NCBI GenBank assembly: GCA_003864495.1
Contig: ML133402.1
Coordinates: forward strand, 764,614 to 828,613
From: Nemopilema nomurai
Lineage: Eukaryota; Cnidaria; Scyphozoa; Rhizostomeae; Rhizostomatidae
DNA length: 64,000 bases
Direction: 5' to 3'
Part shown: positions 57,620-64,000 of the stretch, in pieces
Layout: each line of letters begins with the position of its first letter
Position numbering within the stretch: position 1 is the stretch's first letter
Program-made: the position numbers and the translations under genes
The notes under the pieces: model-generated
What the model was told of the DNA's origin: nothing
The model's input: the letters and a program-made list of their open reading frames with translations, nothing else
Database searches by the model: none

Positions 57620-59974
57620 GAATCGCGGCAAGCATGGAAACGAGGCAATGACAAAAACGGGGCTTAATCGAAAACGAGATTAGTTCTTTTAGCACCAACT
57701 TGAGGCTAGCATGCAACGGGGCAAGAACAAAACGGGGCTGAAGCGAAAACGAGGATAAGGTTTTGAGCACCAAATCGAGGCTAGCATGGAAACGAACAAA
57801 GGATAAAAACGAGGCTAAAACGAAACGAGGCTGGGTTTTTAGCACAAAAGGAGCTAGCATGGAAACGAACAAAGGATAAAAACGAGGCTAAAACGAAAAC
57901 GAGGCTGGGGTTTTTAGCACCAAAACGAGTTTAGCATGGAAACGAGGCAAGGACGAAAACGAGGCTAAATTGAAAACTAGGCTGAAGTTTTTTGCACCAA
58001 AACGAGTTTAGCATGGAAACGAGGCATGGACGAAAAAGAGGCTAAAACGAAAACGAGGCTGGGGTTTTTAGCACCAAAAGAGGCTAGCATGGAAACGAGG
58101 CAAGAACAAAACAAGGCTGAAGCGAGAACGCGGCTCAAGTTTTTAGCACCAAAACGAGTCTAGCATGGAAACGAGGCATGGACGAAAACGAGCTAAAACA
58201 AAAATGAGGCTGGGGTTTTTAGCACCAAAACGACTCTGGCATGAAAAGGAGGCAAGGACGAAAACAAGGCCAAAACAAAAAACGAGGCTGGGGTTTTTAG
58301 CAATAAACGAGGCTAGCATGGAAACGAGGGAAGGACAAAACGAGGCTAAAGGGAAAACGTGACTGTGGTTTTTAGCACCAAAACGAGTTTAGCATGGAAA
58401 CGAGGCAAGGACGAAAACGAGGCTAAATTGAAAACTAGGCTGAAGTTTTTAGCACCAAAACGAGTTTAGCATGGAAACGAGGCATGGACGAAAAAGAGGT
58501 TAAACGAAAACGAGGCTGGGGTTTTTAGCACCAAAACGAGGCTAGCATGGAAACGAAGCAAGAGCAAAACAAGGCTGAAGCGAGAAACGAGGCTCAAGTT
58601 TTTAGCACCGAAACGAGTCTAGCATGGAGACGAGGCAAGGACGAAAGCGAAGCAAAAAGAAAATGAGGCTGGGGTTTTTAAGAAAACGACTCTGGCATGA
58701 ATACGAGGCAAGGAGGAAACAAGGCCAAAACCAAAACAAGGCTGGGGTTTTTTAGCACTAAAACGAGTCTAGCATGGAAACGAGGCAAGGAAACGAGGCT
58801 AAAGGGAAAACGAGGCTGAGGTTTTTAGCACAAAAAGGAGGCTAGCATGGAAACGAACAAAGGATAAAAACGAGGCTAAAACGAAAACGAGGCTGGGGTT
58901 TTTAGCAGCAAAACGAGTTTAGCATGGAAACGAGGCAAGGACGAAAACGAGGCTAAATTGAAAACGAGGTTGAAGTTTTTTGCACCAAATCGAGTTTAGC
59001 ATGGAAACGAGGCATGGACGAAAAAGAGACTAAAACGAAAACGAGGCTGGTTTTTAGCACCAAAAGGAGGCTAGCATGGAAACGAGGCAAGAACAAAACA
59101 AGGCTGAAGCGAGAACGCGGCTTAAGTTTTTAGCACCAAAACGAGTCTAGCATGGAAACGAGGCAAGGACAAAAACGAAGCTAAAAAAAAATGAGGCTGG
59201 GGTTTTTAGCACCAAAACGACTCTGGCATAAAAAAGGAGGCAAGGACAAAACAAGGCCAAAAAAAACGAGGCTGGGGTTTTTAGCAATAAAACGAGGCTA
59301 GCATGGAAACGAGGGAAGGACGAAAACGAGGCTAAAGGGAAAACGTGACTGTGGTTTTTAGCACCAAAACAAGTTTAGCATGGAAACGAGGGAAGGATGA
59401 AAACGAGGCTGAATTGAAAACGAGGCAGAAAATTATAGCACCAAAACGAGTTTAGCATGGAAACGAGGCATGGACGAAAAAGAGGCTAAAACGAAAACGA
59501 GGCTGGGGTTTTTAGCACCAAAACGAGTCTGGCATGAAACGAGGCAAGGAGGAAAACAAGGCAAAAACAAAAACGAGGCTGGGGTTTTTAGCACCAAAGC
59601 GAGTCTAGCATGGAAACGAGGGAAGGACGAAAACGAGGCTAAAGGGAAAACGTGACTGTGGTTTTTAGCACCAAAACGAGTTTAGCATGGAAACGAGGCA
59701 AGGACGAAAACGAGGTTAATTGAAAACGAGGCTGAAGTTTTTAGCACCAAAACGAGTTTAGCATGGAAACGAGGCATGGACGAAAAAGAGGCTAAAACGA
59801 AAACGAGGCTGGGGTTTTTGCACCAAAACGAGTCTGGCATGAAAACGAGGCAAGGAGGAAAACAAGGCCAAAACAAAAACGAGGCTGGGGTTTTTAGCAC
59901 CAAAGCGAGTCTAGCATGGAAACGAGGCATGGACGAAAAAGAGCCTAAAACGAAAACGAGGCTAGGGCTTTTAG

Positions 59975-60051
59975 CACCAAAAAGAGTTAGGCATGGAAAC
60001 GAGAGAGGGAAAAAAACGAGGATAAAACGAAAACGAGTCTGTGGTTTCTAG
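59975..60051 (+). repeat. A monomer, copy 5
   Basis: Partner of copy 4 at 8,407 bp. Confidence 0.87.
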
Positions 60052-60132
60052 CACCAAAACGAGTCTAGCATGGAAATGAGGCAAGGAGGAAAACGAGGCT
60101 AGAACGAAATTGAGGTTAAGACTTTTAGCACC

Positions 60133-60627
60133 GAATCGCGGCAAGCATGGAAACGAGGCAATGACAAAACGGGGCTTAAACGAAAACGAGATTGGTCTTT
60201 TAGCACCAACTTGAGGCTAGCATGCAAACGAGGCTAGGGCAAAACGGGGCTGAAGCGAAAACAAGGATAAGGTTTTGAGCACGAAAACAAGGCCAAAACA
60301 AAAACGAGGTTGGGGTTTTTAGCACTAAAACGAGTCTAGCATGGAACGAGGGAAGGACGAAAACGAGGCTAAAGGAAAACGTGACTGTGGTTTTTTAGCA
60401 CCAAAACGAGTTTAGCATGGAAACGAGGCAAGGACGAAAACGAGGTTAATTGAAAACGAGGCTGAAGTTTTTAGCACCAAAACGAGTTTAGCATGGAAAC
60501 GAGGCATGGACGAAAAGAGGCTAAACGAAACGAGGCTGGGGTTTTTAGCACCAAAACGAGTCTAGCATGGAATGAGGCAAGGAGGAAACGAGGCTAGAAC
60601 GAAATTGAGGTTAAGACTTTTAGCACC
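60133..60627 (+). repeat. 500-bp cassette (495 bp)
   Basis: Partner of 51,726-52,226 with the same 'gaggttggggt' truncated monomer. It has lost a few single bases, for example 'gagattggtctttt' for 'gagattaggtctttt'. Confidence 0.85.
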
Positions 60628-62028
60628 GAATCGCGGCAAGCATGAACGAGGCTGACAAAAACGGGGCTTAATCGAAAACGAGATTAGATCTTTTAGCACC
60701 AACTTGAGGCTAGCATGCAACGAGGCTAGGGCAAAACGGGGCTGAAGCGAAAACAAGGATAAGGTTTTGAGCACGAAAACAAGGCCAAAACAAAAACGAG
60801 GCTGGGGTTTTTAGCACTAAAACGAGTCTAGCATGGAAACGAGGGAAGGACGAAAACGAGGCTAAAGGGAAAACGTGACTGTGGTTTTTAGCACCAAAAC
60901 GAGTTTAGCATGGAAACGAGGCAAGAGCAAAACAAGGCTGAAGCGAGAACGAGGCTGGGGTTTTTAGCAGCAAAACGAGTTTAGCATGGAAACGAGGCAA
61001 GGACGAAAACGAGGCTAAATTGAAAACGAGGTTGAAGTGCACCAAATCGAGTTTAGCATGGAAACGAGGCATGGACGAAAAAGAGACTAAACGAAACGAG
61101 GCTGGGGTTTTTTAGCACCAAAAGGAGGCTAGCATGGAAACGGCAAGAACAAAACAAGGCTGAAGCGGAGAACGCGGCTTAAGTTTTTAGCACCAAAACG
61201 AGTCTAGCATGGAACGAGGCAAGGACAAAAACGAAGCTAAAAAAAAATGAGGCTGGGGTTTTTAGCACCAAAACGACTCTGGCATAAAAAGGAGGCAAGG
61301 ACGAAAACAAGGCCAAAAAAAACGAGGCTGGGGTTTTTAGCAATAAAACGAGGCTAGCATGGAAACGAGGGAAGGACGAAAACGAGGCTAAAGGGAAAAC
61401 GTGACTGTGGTTTTTAGCACCAAAACAAGTTTGCATGGAAACGAGGGAAGGATGAAAACGAGGCTGAATTGAAAACGAGGCAGAAAATTATAGCACCAAA
61501 ACGAGTTTAGCATGGAAACGAGGCATGGACGAAAAAGAGGCTAAAACGAAAACGAGGCTGGGGTTTTTAGCACCAAAACGAGTCTGGCATGAAAACGAGG
61601 CAAGGAGGAAAACAAGGCCAAAACAAAAACGAGGCTGGGGTTTTTAGCACCAAAGCGAGTCTAGCATGGAAACGAGGAAGGACGAAAACGAGGCTAAAGG
61701 GAAAACGTGACTGTGGTTTTTAGCACCAAAACGAGTTTAGCATGGAAACGAGGCAAGGACGAAAACGAGGTTAATTGAAAACGAGGCTGAAGTTTTTAGC
61801 ACCAAAACGAGTTTAGCATGGAAACGAGGCATGGACGAAAAAGAGGCTAAAACGAAAACGAGGCTGGGTTTTTAGCACCAAAACGAGTCTGGCATGAAAA
61901 CGAGGCAAGGAGGAAAACAAGGCCAAAACAAAAACGAGGCTGGGGTTTTTAGCACCAAAGCGAGTCTAGCATGGAAACGAGGCATGGACGAAAAAGAGCT
62001 AAAACGAAAACGAGGCTAGGGCTTTTAG

Positions 62029-62104
62029 CACCAAAAAGAGTTAGGCATGGAAACGAGAGAGGGAAAAAAACGAGGATAAAACGAAAACGAGTCTGTGGTT
62101 TTAG
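62029..62104 (+). repeat. A monomer, copy 6
   Basis: Partner of copy 5 at 2,054 bp. Ends 'gtggttttagc', so the internal c is missing. Confidence 0.86.
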
Positions 62105-62185
62105 CACCAAAACGAGTCTAGCATGGAAATGAGGCAAGGAGGAAAACGAGGCTAGAACGAAATTGAGGTTAAGACTTTTAGCACC

Positions 62186-62686
62186 GAATCGCGGCAAGCA
62201 TGGAAACGAGGCAATGACAAAACGGGGCTTAAACGAAAACGAGATTAGGTCTTTTAGCACCAACTTGAGGCTAGCATGCAAACGAGGCTAGGGCAAAACG
62301 GGGCTGAAGCGAAAACAAGGATAAGGTTTTGAGCACGAAAACAAGGCCAAAACAAAAACGAGGTTGGGGTTTTTAGCACTAAAACGAGTCTAGCATGGAA
62401 ACGAGGGAAGGACGAAAACGAGGCTAAAGGGAAAACGTGACTGTGGTTTTTAGCACCAAAACGAGTTTAGCATGGAAACGAGGCAAGGACGAAAACGAGG
62501 TTAATTGAAAACGAGGCTGAAGTTTTTAGCACCAAAACGAGTTTAGCATGGAAACGAGGCATGGACGAAAAAGAGGCTAAAACGAAACGAGGCTGGGGTT
62601 TTTAGCACCAAAACGAGTCTAGCATGGAAATGAGGCAAGGAGGAAAACGAGGCTAGAACGAAATTGAGGTTAAGACTTTTAGCACC
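62186..62686 (+). repeat. 500-bp cassette (501 bp)
   Basis: Third member of the 'gaggttggggt' lineage, created by the nested 2.06-kb duplication. It lies 2,053 bp after the previous one. Confidence 0.86.
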
Positions 62687-62983
62687 GAATCGCGGCAAGC
62701 ATGGAAACGAGGCAATGACAAAAACGGGGCTTAATCGAAAACGAGATTAGATCTTTTAGCACCAACTTGAGGCTAGCATGCAAACGAGGCTAGGGCAAAA
62801 CGGGCTGAAGCGAAAACAAGGATAAGGTTTTGAGCACGAAAACAAGGCCAAAACAAAAACGAGGCTGGGGTTTTTAGCACTAAAACGAGTCTAGCATGGA
62901 AACGAGGGAAGGACGAAAACGAGGCTAAAGGGAAAACGTGACTGTGGTTTTTAGCACCAAAACGAGTTTAGCATGGAAACGAG

Positions 62984-64000
62984 GCAAGAGCAAAACAAGG
63001 CTGAAGCGAGAACGAGGCTCAAGTTTGTAGCACCAAAACGAGTCTAGCATGGAGACGAGGCAAGGACGAAAGCGAAGCAAAAAGAAAATGAGGCTGGGGT
63101 TTTTAGCACCAAAACGACTCTGGCATGAAAACGAGGCAAGGAGGAAAACAAGGCCAAAACCAAACAGGCTGGGGTTTTTAGCACTAAAACGAGTCTAGCA
63201 TGGAAACAAGGCAAGGAGAAAACGAGGCTAAAGAAAAACGAGGCTGAAGTTTAGCACAAAAACGAGTTTAGCATGGAAACGAGGCATGGACGAAAAAGAG
63301 GCTAAAACGAAAACGAGGCTGGGGTTTTTAGCACCAAAACGAGTTGCATGAAACGAGGCAGGAGGAAAAAAGGCCAAAACAAAACGAGGCTGGGGTTTTT
63401 AGAACTAAAACGAGTCTAGCATGGAAACGAGGCAAGGACGAAAACGAGGCTAAAGGGAAAACGTGACTGGGTTTTTAGCACCGAAACGAGTTTAGCATGG
63501 AAACGAGGCAAGGACGAAACGAGGTTAAATTGAAAACGAGGCTGAAGTTTTGCAACAAAACGAGTTTAGCATGGAAACGAGGAAGGAAGAAAACGAGGCG
63601 AAAAGGAAAACGAGACTGTGGTTTTTAGCACCAAGACGAGTCTAGCATGGTAACGAGGAAAGGACAAAAACGAGGCTAAATTGAAAACGAGGCTAAGTTT
63701 TTAGCACCAAACGAAACTAGCATGGAAATGAGGGAAGGACGAAAACGAGGCTAAATGAAAACAACGCAGGGTTTTAGCACCAAAACGAGTCTAGAATGGA
63801 AATAAGGCAAGGAGGAAAACGAGGCTAGAACGAAATTGAGGTTAAGACTTTTAGCACCGAATCGCGGCAAGCATGGAAACGAGGCAATGACAAAAACGGG
63901 GCTTAAACGAAAACGAGATTAGTTCTTTTAGCACCAACTTGAGGCTTGCATGCAAACGGGGCAAGAACAAAACGGGGCTGAAGCGAAAACGAGGATAAGG
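62984..64000 (+). repeat. Right-edge block, homologous to 52.52-53.6 kb
   Basis: The order of subtypes (spliced 'gcaagagc' run, degenerate F region near 63,545, T at 63,631, E at 63,859) follows 52,522-53,600 at an offset of 10,462 falling to 10,394 bp. The rare 'catggaaacaaggcaagga' near 63,199 matches 52,728. The array continues past the window edge. No gene is visible. Confidence 0.83.
63629..63704 (+). repeat. T monomer, copy 9
   Basis: Partner of copy 8 at 10,398 bp. The F marker before it is degenerate ('gaagttttgcaacaaaacg'). Confidence 0.86.

Larger units (their letters stand above)
56090..60944 (+). repeat. ~8.4-kb-offset unit, copy 2
   Basis: The block is the partner of 47,660-52,521, with the same order of cassettes: ~1,023-bp cassette (56,097), 500-bp cassettes (57,120 and 60,133), A monomer (59,975), and rare 'gcagaaaattatagcacc' near 59,422. 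The truncated-monomer variant 'caaaagcgaggctgggg' (57,288) is shared with 48,875 and 10,528. It ends at a join near 60,945-60,960. No gene is visible. Confidence 0.87.
60945..62983 (+). repeat. 2.06-kb nested tandem duplication
   Basis: This segment repeats 58.9-60.9 kb at 2,054-2,063 bp: 'tagcagcaaaacgag' at 58,904 and 60,966, the 'gcagaaaattatagcacc' variant near 59,422 and 61,477, A monomers at 59,975 and 62,029, and the spliced 'gcaagagc' monomer at 60,921 and 62,984. It interrupts the second ~8.4-kb unit. No gene is visible. Confidence 0.88.
1..64000 (+). repeat. Satellite DNA array, ~77-bp monomer, ~830-840 copies, single orientation
   Basis: The whole window is one satellite family with no unique sequence between copies. 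Reading from one 'agcacc' to the next gives 77 bp as the usual step (for example 42,325 to 42,402), and 75-78 bp in most others. The monomer breaks into four related parts: 'caaaacgagtttagcatg', then 'gaaacgaggcaaggac', then 'gaaaacgaggctaaatt', then 'gaaaacgaggctgaag' plus 'tttttagcac' (18+16+17+26 bp). Every monomer points the same way; I saw no inverted block. In the consensus I count A31 G21 T13 C12, so the strand shown is 68% purine. Long homogeneous arrays with higher-order structure are typical of eukaryotic heterochromatin; the chromosomal position and the species cannot be read from the sequence. I see no gene anywhere in it. Confidence 0.98.

Noticed and set aside
57477..57872. 131-codon open reading frame on the minus strand, the longest of many short frames on both strands
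   Set aside because: It is satellite sequence read through. The predicted peptides are all shuffled versions of one motif that follows the 77-bp repeat. 77 is not a multiple of 3, so the frame rotates and a stop present in each monomer would close any frame within 231 bp. Longer frames exist only where substitutions remove stops or single-base indels shift frame. No start context, domain or conserved reading frame.
1..64000. CRISPR array
   Set aside because: There is regular repetition, but no unique spacers: every base of each period is repeat. The period and the size of the array also do not fit.
1..64000. CENP-B box (TTCG-4-A-2-CGGG pattern)
   Set aside because: I looked in the consensus and in the common subtypes on both strands. 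'cggg' occurs ('aaacggggctgaagcg') but not with 'ttcg' at the right distance, and the reverse pattern needs 'cccg', which I did not see. A motif scan of all 64 kb would settle it.
1..64000. Telomere-like repeats ('ggggtttt' once per monomer)
   Set aside because: A single G4T4-5 tract per 77 bp, never in tandem, is not telomeric.
1..64000. Intrinsic DNA curvature from phased A-tracts
   Set aside because: A-tracts recur at 16-18 bp steps, which are not multiples of the ~10.5-bp helical turn, so bends should not add up.
1..64000. Transposon or retroelement insertion
   Set aside because: I found no terminal repeats, target-site duplications, poly-A tail or coding remnants, and no interruption of the 77-bp rhythm longer than about one monomer. 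The most diverged pieces (A monomers, 45-bp segment) are still recognisable family members.
1..64000. tRNA, rRNA or snRNA genes within the repeat
   Set aside because: No tRNA-like A/B boxes or conserved rRNA/snRNA motifs were seen in the monomer or its subtypes. 'accgaatcgcgg' in E is a point-mutated core, not an RNA motif.

Overview
The whole 64-kb window is one uninterrupted tandem-repeat (satellite DNA) array. I found no credible gene, RNA gene, transposon, CRISPR array or unique-sequence island. The unit is a monomer of about 77 bp, roughly 830-840 copies, all in the same orientation. The strand shown is strongly purine-rich: the consensus monomer is about A 40%, G 27%, T 17%, C 16%. Each monomer is itself four diverged copies of a 16-18 bp core around 'gaaaacgaggct', followed by a T-run and 'agcac'. 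A satellite this long with higher-order structure points to a eukaryotic nuclear genome, in pericentromeric, centromeric, subtelomeric or other constitutive heterochromatin. Nothing in the sequence lets me name the species or even choose between plant and animal.

The monomers are not random copies. Named subtypes recur in fixed order and form nested higher-order repeats (HORs). An anchor subtype (E, carrying 'caccgaatcgcggcaagc') occurs about 60 times. The spacing between E anchors falls mainly into a few classes: about 500 bp (six full monomers plus one 43-bp truncated monomer), about 543 bp (the same plus a 45-bp extra segment), and about 1,035 bp (the 500-bp cassette plus seven monomers). 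Other rare subtypes (T, F and A below) mark larger units.

Layout. 1-9,510: three copies of a T-headed unit of about 4.38 kb, the first with a ~3-kb internal deletion and the third incomplete. 9,511-13,364: two 500-bp cassettes and mixed monomers. 13,365-18,450 and 22,447-27,555: a duplication about 5.1 kb long at an offset of ~9.1 kb. 18,451-22,446 and 27,556-30,848: partly a second duplication at an offset of ~8.28 kb. 30,849-35,837: two HOR units of 2.3-2.7 kb. 35,838-40,920: dense 500-bp cassettes with 1.9-kb and 1.3-kb repeats. 42,400-46,270: an F/T module in two copies 1,575 bp apart. 47,660-64,000: two copies of an ~8.4-kb unit, the second with a further 2.06-kb internal tandem duplication.

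The biology visible here is sequence turnover: unequal crossing-over or amplification acting in register with the 77-bp monomer, occasionally out of register at the 16-18 bp core. Several join points can be placed to within tens of bases. Runs of one-base deletions in some stretches may be assembly-consensus errors rather than biology. The short open reading frames on both strands are by-products of repeat periodicity and are not annotated as genes.
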